From Dromaius novaehollandiae (Eukaryota > Chordata > Aves > Casuariiformes > Dromaiidae), in assembly GCF_036370855.1 (NCBI RefSeq), contig NC_088102.1:25649001-25713000 (forward strand): DNA of 64,000 nt, read 5' to 3'. The notes below the pieces were generated by a model, which searched no databases, had not been told where the DNA came from, and was given only the letters and a program-made list of their open reading frames with translations. A program made the position numbers and the translations under genes. Of the stretch, positions 45,574 through 55,500 are shown in pieces; position 1 is the first letter of the stretch; every line of letters begins with the position of its first letter.

Positions 45574-45784
45574 TAGGAATAGAATTATGTACATGTAAGA
45601 GAACCCCCTGCAGCACGAGACATGCACAAAGCAGTGAGGGACTGAAAGTGGCACTGCTCAATGGCCTTCCTTATCATCCATCATCCCACTCTTCCCAGCA
45701 GAGGGCCAAGATTAGAAAGGGACAGGTCAGAAATTTATCAGTCCGTGCAGCAGTCTTTGAGCAGAGCCTTCCCAGCAATCAATG
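45574..45784 (-). other. AHSA1: AHSA1 3' untranslated region
   Basis: This is the short stretch from the stop codon to the polyadenylation signal, with no other feature seen. Confidence 0.8.
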
Positions 45785-45957
45785 TTAAAACAAGCAGGCG
45801 CCATAACCAAATGTCTGTTTAATGCCCTCAAAGTAGTAGCGCTGCCAGCCTTGCTTTGTTCTTTCCTCCTCACTGGCAGGAATGCCCTTGCCTTCCAAGC
45901 ACACTTCTGTCTCACCACCTTTGTCAGTGAAGTTCAAGGTAATTGTTGCAAAGTGCC
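45785..45957 (-). CDS. AHSA1: AHSA1 coding exon 9 (stop)
   Basis: It encodes residues 284-340 (GHFATITLNFTDKGGETEV to GYGACLF) and TAA, after acceptor ttcctccag. Confidence 0.96.
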
Positions 45958-48900
45958 CTGGAGGAACCAAAAGGTTAGCACAAAAAAATAGCACAAAAAA
46001 ACCCCCCAAAACAAACAAAAACAATACTCTCCCGGTTCCTTCCCATAAGGATCTATTTATGACAGTGGCAGGTCTAGAGAGAGGAGAGGGCTCCCTTTTC
46101 ATATGTCTCAAAGCAGTTGCAGCAGAGCAGGCTGCTACTTCGTTGTTCCTAATCCACCTGAGCGGTGGCTCATGGTGCTGACCCAGTCATTTGGGATATG
46201 AAGCTGGGATAAGATTGGTGCAGCTCCCAGAATGCTGCATGTGCCTTCCCACTCCCTCCTGATCGCTAGCTGGAGTGCAGTGTGGTAAAAAGAACTGAAA
46301 TTCTTTGAACACAGGCAAGGGCTGCAATATCATAGTCCACTTTTGGACTACTTACCAGCTGGCCAAGATTTAAATCTCCATTTCATAGTAAGTTGCTTCT
46401 CAGGGACCTAGGAAAGAAATTACTGAGGACTAGTATTTCTTGCAAACCCTGCAATCTTTAATAGAAAAGAACTAAAACTGTGCCTGATCTGAATCCTTAT
46501 AATCACTTGAAAAACATGAAAAATAGTATCTTAAAGGTGACTTTCCTTTCCACCCTTTTACCAGAAAGCCAGGCCAGGCTAGACCTGAAGCACATATGTC
46601 AAGGGCTTAGAGAAAAGTTGTCTCAGATTCAGACTGCAGTGTACAACCCACAGAATAGGGGAGCAAGTTCTGAATATTGTACATAATGTTCAGTTATTAC
46701 ATACTGCTATAAGGAAGCCACTGAGACTAGTTCCTGACACAGAGTCTTAAACAGTGATGCAATGTCTCTGTTCAGAAGACTTAAGTGGCATGAGGGTTAT
46801 AGTGGAAAAGAGTCAGTCACTGCTTCTGAGCTCCACTCCCTGCCCCCACAATTAAATAAAAAAATAATTTAAAAACACACACAAAAACAACAACCCACAC
46901 ACAATAACAGGGCAGATGAAGGACTAGAAGCCAGATTTTTCGCCCCAAGCTAATATCTTGTACATTAACTCATTGTCTCCTAGCAATAAGGAGACCTTCA
47001 GTAGCTGCAATGATTATATATAATGATTTGGCACCAGGGAGGGATTCAGGATTACTGAATTGAATGACTGTTACAGAATAGACACATCAAGAACTAACAT
47101 GCTCCTTCCCAAGCAAGATACAGCTGCACTGGCTAGTACTTACTAGGTCAACAAACTCTCCTGTGACACTGCCATCCAGCAACTGAAACTTGCCTCCTTT
47201 ATCAGCCTCCAAGGCTGCTTGTGCGTGGGTGAAAGCTTGGACCATCTGCAAAGAATTCAGGAGGAGACCTGTATTACTTGACATTATTTGATTACAAACT
47301 TGTTGCTTAATGCCTCCCACCCAACTACAAAAGTTCCACAACTTCTGGAAGAGCAGGAAAGTCCATAATGTAAGGTCTTTATCAAAAAGAGACAAAAACC
47401 CGTCCCAGCCAGGAAAGCAAAGTTAGAGCCACTACAGTGGCATTTCGCTTGCCAAGGGAAAAGAAACCCTAGCTCCTTAACCACACAGTAGTGTGCAGGG
47501 AGGAATCTATTCCTTAAGTAGCATTTCTCTGGCTTTGAGACTGCCTAACCTTAAAAGGAACAAACAAACCCACCAAAACTGTAAGTCACAAGAGATCTGA
47601 TCACATGCAGAAAGGGATGCATCTACAGACAGGTGCTGAGAACCACCTGAAACTGGCTTCTGGCTGGCATTAACCCACTCATTTTCAACACGGTGAAACG
47701 GTTGTTCAAAGCTTGTATGTGCACCTTTTTTTACAGGCCAGCTTTCTTATTCCACTCTCATGCATCATAAGTGTCCTACAGAACACCTTTTCTTAGGTAC
47801 AGCCTTCTCTGTGCAAAGAACCGCTGTTCTCAGAATAATCATAGACTTACCTCCTGAGTAACAAATACCCGGTAGAGTTCCTCAGGAGATGTTAAGAAAG
47901 TGTCTTTCAAGCTGATCTTACATGTAGGAATCTTGACTCCTATGGATTTGGACTGCGATGTTGCTGTACTGCTGCTAGCAGCGGTCTAACAAAACAACGA
48001 ACAGCACTGAAGCACACATTCCCCACCACCACCACACCTCAACAAGCAATCACACATCCAAGAGAGAAACAAAGATCCTACAGAAAAACGTAATTACACC
48101 ATACTGGAGAGTATAAAGCAGATTTAACACACTAATTAAAAAATATCACATGCTGCAAATGGAAACACTCAGACCTGCACCACAGATTGCAAATATACAC
48201 TCTATATTCATATATATGAATATATATCCTATAAACAGAACAAGTCATTGTCATAAACCCCAGTATCTTATATGCTATATATATCTTCAGATATCCCCAA
48301 AACACATTTTTATAGTTTTGTTTACCTTGCGGTCTTCTGCTTTAGGCGCCACCTGAGGTGTTGTTTCCATATGCTCACCATTCATTGTGGGCAAAATCAT
48401 GCCCTGGGTGAACTCTGGAAAGACAGGAGAGTGCCCATGAAACTAATAAAAGATCAAATAAACCTTTTAACTGATCTTTGAAACACACTCAGAAAGGGAT
48501 TTTTGGTTTCTCCCCACATCTTTAAACCAGTTAAAAAGAAAATAAATCATGCCTCATTTTACAAGCAATCAATTCTTTTGCCCTCACTGCTCTCCACTGA
48601 CAGCTATAGTAAAACCTGACTACATAAACAGTTAGGAACTTCCTTCCTATTTCCAGCCTAGATATACTTACTGCTCTGTTACACATGTTGCTCTCATACC
48701 AATATCAGCCTTATACTTCACTTGTTTTTCCTCTTCCACTCTCTAATATAAATAGCAATCACATCTCAAATACTTCTTTTTTTTTTTTTTTTAATTTTGC
48801 TGGTCTAAAGAAACCAAGCTCTTTCATTTCTTTTTAGATGGGCTCTCCATCTTTCAGATCATTGTAGTGCAGAAAAGAAGTTGCTTCTGACTCCATCTTC

Positions 48901-51216
48901 AATTTGTCTTTTTTGACAACAGATGCCAGGGCTCTGCACAGAATTCCAGGTTAGATCTCACCAGTGCATTATACAGCAGCACAAGTACTTTCGCAACTCC
49001 ACTAGAAGCTTCAGCCTCTTTCGTCATCACATTTGCTTTTTTTTTTTTTTTTCCTCCCCTCTCAGCTCTATCAGTTCTGCCTTGGCCAATTATAAAATAC
49101 TTTGGTCCTTTTCCATCCTCTTCAGCTGTTCAAACTGGCAAAATTACATCATACAGCAGAATTTTATTAAAATGTGCACTACATCCCTCCAGCCCACAAG
49201 ATCATATGGTTCTTTCTGAATAATATTCTCATCTTCCACTGGGAGACAGCACCTCCCAACTTGAGCATTAAAATGCTTTAAGAAACCTAGGTGTACAGAA
49301 ATTTGATCCTGGAAAAGCAGTGAACAGTGATATTTGTAATGAGCAAAACTTCAATATCTAATGTGTATGGTGTAAAATTGGTAAGTAGATATAAGAAGCA
49401 TCTCTAGTGTTCCCAGCCTGTACTAGAAAGCAAAGCAGAACTCAGCCAGAGCATACTGATTTAACTCCAACTGCTGGAACCAAGGAGACTTATCTTCTAA
49501 AAAATAATTTTGTTCCCAATGCTAAGACAGCTCATTCAATGACACCAAAACTTGCAGAGCAACTTCAAACTGTCAGTTTTTCTCAAATCCAAATAGCACT
49601 AGATGCATCCTGTCTTATAAGTGTGGCAGAAGAGAAAAGCAACAAAAACTAGTAAACCAGAAAACTAGATAGGAAACACCATCTTCCTAGAAAGCAAGCC
49701 AGCCAAAGGCCAGATTGTGCCACATGCAGTAACCAATACTCTGTGTTACTGTGGCAGCAAATACATGTTTCACTGGCATCATTTCCTCTATCACTAGGCT
49801 TCAGTGCACGAATGACATGCTCAGTTTTAAAACACGTATCAGAAAACACTGCTTATTATTGGATTATCACTGAAGACAATGTTTTGTGGCTGTGCTAGAG
49901 GATCTAAAGACAGAAGTGCTTCCCATCAAACACTAACTTTTTTCAAAAGAGACAGAAAGATAACAACTGTCACTTAGACACCTTCCTATTGAGATGAAGT
50001 GAGGAACTGCTATTCCCTCCTCTCTTTTCTCCAAGCCTTTATTTAGCACTAGCCCATAGAGGTCCCAAAACACTTCTCCCTCTCACTTCATACCTGTTTT
50101 GAGAGTGCTGATGTAAGTTTTCATTGCATCTCTTATTTTTTTTGTACCCTCTTGCTTCATCAGTGTCTTCAAGTTGCTGTCAGGCTCATCTTTAGCAAGG
50201 CTGACAAGGATCTAAACCAAAAAGACAAGTACTAGTTGACAGAACCACACTTACACAGTCCTTTTAGTAATCGATTCAACATCACAGTTAGGCTTTGGCC
50301 TAAGCTTTCACAAGAAGCTGTGCAGTTTTAGTCTTTCATTTCATCTACTGCTAGCCCATTATAAATTATACACCTAGCCAAATTCTTTCACATGCTATAG
50401 ATCCCATATATCTACAAGACAGAAATTTATTTGGTAACAATAGAACATGGGTTTAAGCAGTTCCTAACACTAAAAAGGCCCTCTACAATTGTTTTAAAAT
50501 ATAACATGGAAATATTAACACTCTAAGAACTCAGTAAACAGCAGTACAGTCAGTAATATTAGCTAATAGCTTACCTCAACTTCATCAATGTCATTTTCAT
50601 CTGAGAGATTAGGAATCTCCACGTACCCTTTATACTTCACTCCTGTCTTTGAGGTACCTGCAACAGCAGTGATGTTGTTGAGATTAGCGTTCCTTACTCT
50701 GGTTGTTCCAAGACCAAGCTTGTATTGTATCACAAGAAAATTACTTTTCTTTATCATTATTTCCTAGATGACATAAGTGTCCTTAATTCTATACTTGAAC
50801 CTGGCTGTGAAACAGGAGACAAGAACATCACTCACCGGTCCATGCCAGCTTAATAGCCCATTCATAGAAGAAGATAAGTTTCCCTTTGCGGTTGTTAATG
50901 GAGGCTTCGCCATCTAGTTTGCTCACTTCGGTCACCTCGCAGGCCCCTTCCTCACCCTCTACCCTGACAGGCAGGAGGAGAGTTTTAAGCCGTTCTGTGG
51001 ACCAGTTGGAGGCATCCCGCTCTGTCCTGCGAAAAGAGAGGAGTGTAGGGGGAAGAGTGTGAAGATCTGGGAGAGGTCATGATACCCATTTATACAGGGA
51101 TTACCCGGGCATCTGCCAAGTCCATCCCTCCCTCCCTCCAACACTCAACATACACAGGGCAAGGCAGGCAGGCAGAAGGGGGCACACACACCCATCCCTG
51201 GGACCCCCTCTGGCCT

Positions 51217-51264
<48 letters not shown>

Positions 51265-51720
51265 CAGCGGGGTGGTGGGGAGCAGGGAATGACACGATGA
51301 CAGATACTTATCCTCGGGACCCCCTCTCCCCCCCAAACACGCACAGAGCCGCAGGTGGTGGGGGACAGCCCCCCCCCGGGACCGCTGCCCCCCAAACACG
51401 CACACACACGGAGCGGTGGCCTCCCTGCAACGCCGGCCTGCTCCCCCCCCAACATACACACGTGGTGGGGGGTGGAAAGAGGGCCCTCCCCCACACACCA
51501 CCCAGAGCCCTGCCCCCAAGCACACACTCACGGGTGCGGAGGGCCTTCCCCGGGGCACCGGGCCGGGCTCTCCCCGGCCAGGGAGGGCCCCAGCTCCCCA
51601 GCCCGGGCGCACCAGGCCCCGCCGCGCCCCCGCCGCTCACCAGTGCCAGTTGTTGACGTTGGTGGCGTCCGCCCGCTGCTCGACGATCCAGCGCGGGTCT
51701 CCCTCTCCCCACTTGGCCAT
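45785..51720 (-). CDS. AHSA1: AHA1, activator of HSP90 ATPase 1 (span of nine coding exons)
   Basis: The joined exons give one frame of 340 residues, close to the 338 of the human protein, as I recall it. AHA1 is a cytosolic co-chaperone that binds HSP90 and strongly stimulates its ATP hydrolysis. The N-terminal domain (about residues 29-165) binds the HSP90 middle domain and the C-terminal START-like domain (about 208-335) contacts the HSP90 N domain. Visible landmarks are the start MAKWGEGDPRWIVEQRADA, the NVNNWHW motif at 21-27 (the conserved NxNNWHW linked to HSP90 nucleotide exchange), KLIFFYEW, VEIPNLSDEN, QAFTHAQAALEADKGGKF, MKWRFKSWP and the end GWQRYYFEGIKQTFGYG. The gene starts head-to-head with VIPAS39 in a shared CpG island. 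I see no broken frame or missing exon. Confidence 0.97.
46356..46407 (-). CDS. AHSA1: AHSA1 coding exon 8
   Basis: This small 52-base exon encodes residues 267-283 plus one base (VPEKQLTMKWRFKSWPA). Acceptor tttcctag, donor gtaagt. Confidence 0.93.
47144..47245 (-). CDS. AHSA1: AHSA1 coding exon 7
   Basis: It encodes residues 233-266 (MVQAFTHAQAALEADKGGKF to GEFVDL), codon-aligned at both ends. Acceptor tctttgcag, donor gtaagt. Confidence 0.95.
47851..47985 (-). CDS. AHSA1: AHSA1 coding exon 6
   Basis: It encodes residues 188-232 (TAASSSTATSQSKSIGVKIP to YRVFVTQE). The first 15 residues are the low-complexity linker between the two domains. Acceptor ttttgttag, donor gtaagt. Confidence 0.94.
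48203..48224. repeat. perfect 22-bp AT-rich palindrome
   Basis: Centred on catatatatg, the two arms are exact reverse complements. It lies in AHSA1 intron 5, about 100 bases downstream of the exon 5 donor in transcript sense. Confidence 0.9.
48326..48414 (-). CDS. AHSA1: AHSA1 coding exon 5
   Basis: It encodes residues 158-187 (EFTQGMILPTMNGEHMETTP to AEDRK), the end of the N domain and start of the linker. Acceptor ctttccag, donor gtaaac. Confidence 0.94.
48790..49260 (-). mobile_element. probable ancient CR1-like LINE relic in AHSA1 intron 4
   Basis: The plus strand reads 'agaattccaggttagatctc' followed by 'accagtgcattatacagcag'. This resembles the reverse complement of the CR1 region just after the ORF2 stop. 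The preceding stretch near 48,830 is compatible with its degraded coding end. Two T runs flank or interrupt it. Divergence is high and limits are approximate. Confidence 0.45.
50094..50211 (-). CDS. AHSA1: AHSA1 coding exon 4
   Basis: It encodes residues 119-157 plus one base (ILVSLAKDEPDSNLKTLM to KTYISTLKT). Acceptor ttggtttag, donor gtatga. Confidence 0.94.
50575..50657 (-). CDS. AHSA1: AHSA1 coding exon 3
   Basis: It encodes residues 91-118 (GTSKTGVKYKGYVEIPNLS to DIDEVE). Acceptor ctgttgcag, donor gtaagc. Confidence 0.95.
50836..51026 (-). CDS. AHSA1: AHSA1 coding exon 2
   Basis: It completes tryptophan 27 and encodes to residue 90 plus one base (TERDASNWSTERLKTLLL to FFYEWAIKLAWT). 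Acceptor ctttttcgcag type, donor gtgagt. Confidence 0.95.
51200..51535. repeat. degenerate CA-cored minisatellite, about five units
   Basis: A pattern recurs with a period of about 60-80 bases: gggacc, then a C run with ctg or ctc, then aaacac(g)cacac, then gcggtggtgggg. Copies begin near 51,200, 51,317, 51,376, 51,435 and 51,505. The first copy has its CA core grown into the long (CA)n run. The array is C-rich on the plus strand and G-rich on the AHSA1 sense strand. Confidence 0.7.
51220..51262 (+). repeat. (CA)n microsatellite, about 21 units
   Basis: A pure CA dinucleotide run in AHSA1 intron 1. It is long enough to be polymorphic. Confidence 0.95.
51641..51720 (-). CDS. AHSA1: AHSA1 coding exon 1
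   Basis: It encodes residues 1-26 and two bases of W27. The ATG is the family start (MAKWGEGDPRWIVE); -3 is C and +4 is G, so the context is only moderate. The donor is gtgagc. Confidence 0.96.
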
Positions 51721-52039
51721 CGGGACCACCGCTGCCCTGCCCGCCGCCTCCGCACCGACCGCCCGTGGAAACTGCTAGAACCGCCGGCCGCCGCGCCACC
51801 TCCCGGCTTCCGTCACCGGCACGGTCCCTTCCGGCGCCCTTCCCCCGCCCGGCCGGGCCCTGCCTCCCGGGTTCCACGCCGCCGCAAGACAGCGCTTCCC
51901 CGCTCCGCCCACGCGGCTCCAGCAGCTCCTGGAGCCGGTCCCCTACGGCCAGGCCGCCACGGCCGTCCCTAGCGCTCACTGCCCGGTACCGGCGGCGCCG
52001 CCCGTAGCAACCGACCCAGACACCGCAGCGCCCCGCGCA

Positions 52040-52063
52040 GCCTGCTGGGACTTGCTGTAGTCC
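52040..52063 (-). promoter_or_regulatory. ACTACA...CCCAGCAGGC element, loose ZNF143-like site
   Basis: On the minus strand ACTACA and CCCAGCAGGC occur in the order of the ZNF143 site but with six bases between them instead of three. Binding is therefore doubtful. Confidence 0.35.
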
Positions 52064-52155
52064 GGCCCCGGCGGGCGGGGCGGCGGAGCGCGCAGGGCAT
52101 GTCGGTACTCGTAGTCCGCGGGCGCGGGGTCGCCGGGGCGGGGGGCGGCGGGGAC

Positions 52156-52180
52156 ACTACAGGTCCCGGCGTGCTTTGCG
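52156..52180 (+). promoter_or_regulatory. ZNF143/THAP11-type site (ACTACAnnnCCCG)
   Basis: ACTACA, three bases, CCCG, then GCGTGC and TTTGCG fits the known ACTAYRNNNCCCR consensus exactly and resembles its extended form. Such sites are typical of bidirectional, ubiquitously active promoters. It lies just upstream of the presumed VIPAS39 exon 1 donor. Confidence 0.7.
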
Positions 52181-52250
52181 ACGGCGGCCGCCCTTCCTCC
52201 TGCGGCGCTGCGCCGTTACCGGTGCCGGTGTCTGGCGCGGGAGAGGCGAG
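52181..52250 (+). other. VIPAS39: presumed VIPAS39 5' untranslated exon 1
   Basis: A strong donor (gaggcgag|gtgagtgagg) lies at 52250/52251, and an acceptor stands immediately before the ATG at 52451. A non-coding first exon ending at 52250 is therefore likely. Its start is unknown. Confidence 0.5.
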
Positions 52251-52373
52251 GTGAGTGAGGTGGGGGAGGCGCCCGCGTCCCCGCGCCCGTGCCCCCGCGC
52301 CCCCGTGGCCGTGCCCGCGCCCGTGCTCGTGCCGCCGTAGTGCTGCGGCGGGCGGGGCCGGCGGGGGCCGGGA

Positions 52374-52400
52374 GGCGGCGGCGGCGGCGGCGGCGGCGGC
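52374..52400 (+). repeat. (GGC)9 trinucleotide repeat
   Basis: Nine GGC units lie between the presumed exon 1 donor and the VIPAS39 start exon. It is intronic, or 5' UTR if transcription starts downstream of 52250. Confidence 0.95.
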
Positions 52401-52450
52401 GACGGGGCCTTCCCGTCGCCCGCCTGACGGGCGGCGCGGTGCCGTTGCAG

Positions 52451-52543
52451 ATGAGCAGGGCGAGGGCGGACGAGGAGGAGTACTGGCACAGCTCCAAGTT
52501 CCGGGCCTTCACCTTCGACGACGAGGATGACGAGCTGTCCCAG
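52451..52543 (+). CDS. VIPAS39: VIPAS39 first coding exon
   Basis: It encodes residues 1-31 ([17 protein letters not shown] to DDELSQ), codon-aligned, donor gtgggg. The polypyrimidine tract of its acceptor is poor, so an unspliced start is possible. Confidence 0.92.
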
Positions 52544-55500
52544 GTGGGGCCCCCCGCCCTCCCGGGCCCCCGTCGCGGGGGCGGTGCGAGGCCTCGGGGG
52601 GGGTGCTGCCCCGGCGGCCCCTCCGGCCGCTTTGCCGGAGGCGGAGGACCTGGAGGCGGAGAGCTCTCGCCTCTGCCCTGCGCAGCCGGTCCGAAATCTC
52701 GTTGCGAGCTGCGATGATTCCTTCCCCCTATGTCAGGCTGCGTCTCCTGCTAGATTGAGCCGTTTGCGTCTGCGTGGGTGCCCGCAGCCTGCGCACCCCA
52801 CGGGGGGACGGGGAGAGGCTGCCGTTGGCTGTTGGACACCCCCAAGCAGAGTGCCTTCCCCAGGGGGGTAGTGCTTAGGGGCTCAGAGGCTGCAGAAGCT
52901 GTGTGCAAAATTCTGAGGGAGGTTGTTTGAGAAGGTGAGAGGAAACAAAAAGCTCTGTGCAACATTAGTGGTCTTTATTACAAGCTCTTTCTTTGTCCGT
53001 AGCTAAAGGAATCCAAACGGGCAGTGAATAGCCTTCGGGATATTGTCGACGATGATGACGATGACCTTGAGAGGGTCAGCTGGAGTGGGGAACCTGTGGG
53101 AAGTAAGTGCAGAAGTACTCCAAGCTATATTTGGGAGGCAGTAGGATTAAAATTACCATTTAACTTATGCCATTTATTTGAGGTCAGGAGTACTACAGCC
53201 TATCTAATCCTGCCCTTCTTGTTACATCAGATGAAGTTGTGAGCCACTTGTTTTACCTGTGAGGATCTGCTGAAAAGAGAGCAAGCAGAAGCGGATGCCA
53301 TAACTAGAAAGAGTGCAGACAAGCAGAAGGAATTTACTGTGTTTTTCCCAATATGTAGCTCAGCCTAGAGCAGACATTTTGAGGGTTAAAAACATTTTGA
53401 TTTTCATCATGTTCAGCTGACCTGCAGGATTGTGGGTGATGTCTGCTTCACGCTGCTGCCTGAAATCACACCATTAAAAGTTCTCTGTGCTTTGCCTTGC
53501 AACACTTTAAGGAGCTATTTCAAGGTCTGGTGTGTGTTTAAGGACAGACTCTTATGCTTGAAGTTTGAAATAGAATTGAAAGCATTAAACAAATCCATTT
53601 CTAGTAATGGTGGGAGCAGGCTCTGATCCTCACGCAACTACTGTCTGCTGCTCTTTGGGGTTCATGACCCATTGTTGCCGTAAAAACGATTCAGGCATTG
53701 CTAGCCAATGAGCACCTTTCAAACAGTGAAAGCTTAAATTTGGATCACCCGGAGCCTGATCTTCCTGCCCTGTGCTGCAGCTCTTCCCTATGGTTCAGGT
53801 CTTTTTTCTTCCCACCTAAGGTCTCTGCCTCTCACCTGTTCTTTTGTTACACTACCCTGTCCTAAAATGTGTGTTTTGCAGCTGCATGAAAAGAAGTGAA
53901 AACTAGAACAAGCAGGAGGGAGATGTACGCATTGTTGCCAGCAGCATGTGTACTTTCATAGTTGATTTGTCTCTGTGGACAGCAAAGCTATCTTGGCTTT
54001 CCAGTGTCCAGGAAGGAATGTTCCTATGCCTTTCTAATTTGAGATAAGCAAGGGATTCTCTGTCTTGCCTTGTACCTTTCGAGAAGAAAAATGGTTTAAC
54101 CTGTAGAACAACACACAAATATTGAGTGGCATGTATTTTTTTAGTATAAGCCATAATCAGCTGTACAACACTGCTGAAATAGAACCGTTTCTGGAGGAGA
54201 ACAGGCAACTGTTTAATAAGCAATATTACATGATGTTGAGAGTCTGTGCACTGCACCTGATTAGTGCTGGGCTCAAAATGTACCAGGATGTGCTAGCATA
54301 GAACTGACCAGGACACATACATTCCTGCCCTGCCTGAAGATCTTTCTTTACAGACTGATTTTCTTTTTCTCTGCCTTAAATGACTACAGTGGTTCTGTGT
54401 GTACCTTTTGTCTGTCAGGTATCTCCTGGTCAATCAAAGAGACAGCCTCCAGCAGTGCTAGCTCCCTGGAGGGCCGAGATTCCAGCCTGCAGAAGGGCTC
54501 TTCCTCCTATACTGGTTTTCCCAAACAAGCCTCTTCCTACTCCCTAAGCAGCCTATTCAAAGGTGAGGTTCCTCATATACAGTTTGGACTCTTCTTCCCT
54601 CAAGAGTCTCAGGGGGAAATCACTTTATCTTAGCATTTTCTGCTAATTGTACTGCAGAACAGGAAATGTCTGATCTCTGTTCAGCATAGGCATATATCTG
54701 CCACTGATCAGCCACCAGAGAAAGTGCTTGTCTTTTGCAGAAGAAGACAGGCTCTTCTGAAGGAGACTTCGGTGATTGTAGCTTCTTAAAAGCCAATTTC
54801 ATGGAGTAGCAACGTAGAGCATAGCACTTTGCAGCTACCCATTTGCATGATGGACTGGCTTGACCCATGTGGCCTGCATTTGATCTTCGGTGCTGTAGAG
54901 AAGACAGGCTGATTATCCTTTACTTGGAGCTTAACTGGCTGCTGTTGATGTCTATAGCTGGTTCAGCATACACCCCTTGGCAGCAGCAGTGGTAGCACAG
55001 CAGTAGAGTTCAGCTCTACTGTCTTGCAGCTAGAGAACAAGCCAGCCTTTACTTTCTCTCTTTCTCTGGGGTGTTTTTTACTCACAGCTTTGATAATATA
55101 GTGATAATGAAGGGCATCAAAATCACAGCCCTGGTCAATGAAGCTTCCCTGTTTTGCTGTGGCCTAAGTAGTGCTGTACCCATGAGCCTCTGTTCTGCAG
55201 CCTGTCTAGCTTCTTCCGGCCTTGGTCAAAAGAGGGCAGATAGGGCCAGGGCGCCATATGGTTTGTGATGCCACAGACTATCTGAAAGCAGGTGACTGCA
55301 AGCATGTGAGCCTGAGGTATGACAACATAGCACAAATCGCTGTACAGAGTGGCTTGTTCTACACCAGCTTGTGGTCTAGAGCTGTGTTCCCTCTGCAAGA
55401 GATGTTGCTGGGAAAGAAGCAGTCTCTCATGGCAGTTTGTTTTCATTTCAGGGCGAAGCAAACTTCCAAGTTTCCAGTCCCTTTCAGATGGTAAGTCTTG

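Larger units (their letters stand above)
45958..50574 (-). other. AHSA1: AHSA1 introns 4-8 with intervening exons, and part of intron 3
   Basis: The introns are AT-rich and GT/AG bounded; the exons inside this span have their own entries. T runs lie at 48,777-48,792 and about 49,040-49,052. A likely LINE relic and an AT palindrome are listed separately. I find no RNA gene that I can support. Confidence 0.8.
51027..51640 (-). other. AHSA1: AHSA1 intron 1
   Basis: The 614-base intron is bounded by gtgagc and ttcgcag. Its middle is filled by a degenerate CA-cored tandem array (separate entry) and its 5' part is CpG-rich, being the edge of the shared island. Confidence 0.9.
51530..52700. promoter_or_regulatory. 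shared CpG island and bidirectional promoter of AHSA1 and VIPAS39
   Basis: The two start codons are head-to-head 730 bases apart, and the whole interval is very GC-rich with dense CpG. No TATA box is evident in either direction. A ZNF143-type motif lies near the VIPAS39 end and a second, looser one in the middle. Co-regulation of the pair is inferred from this layout. Confidence 0.85.

Noticed and set aside
51145-51612. Minus-strand frames with repeated Cys-Val residues
   Set aside because: They are translations of the (CA)n run and the minisatellite inside AHSA1 intron 1, not a protein.
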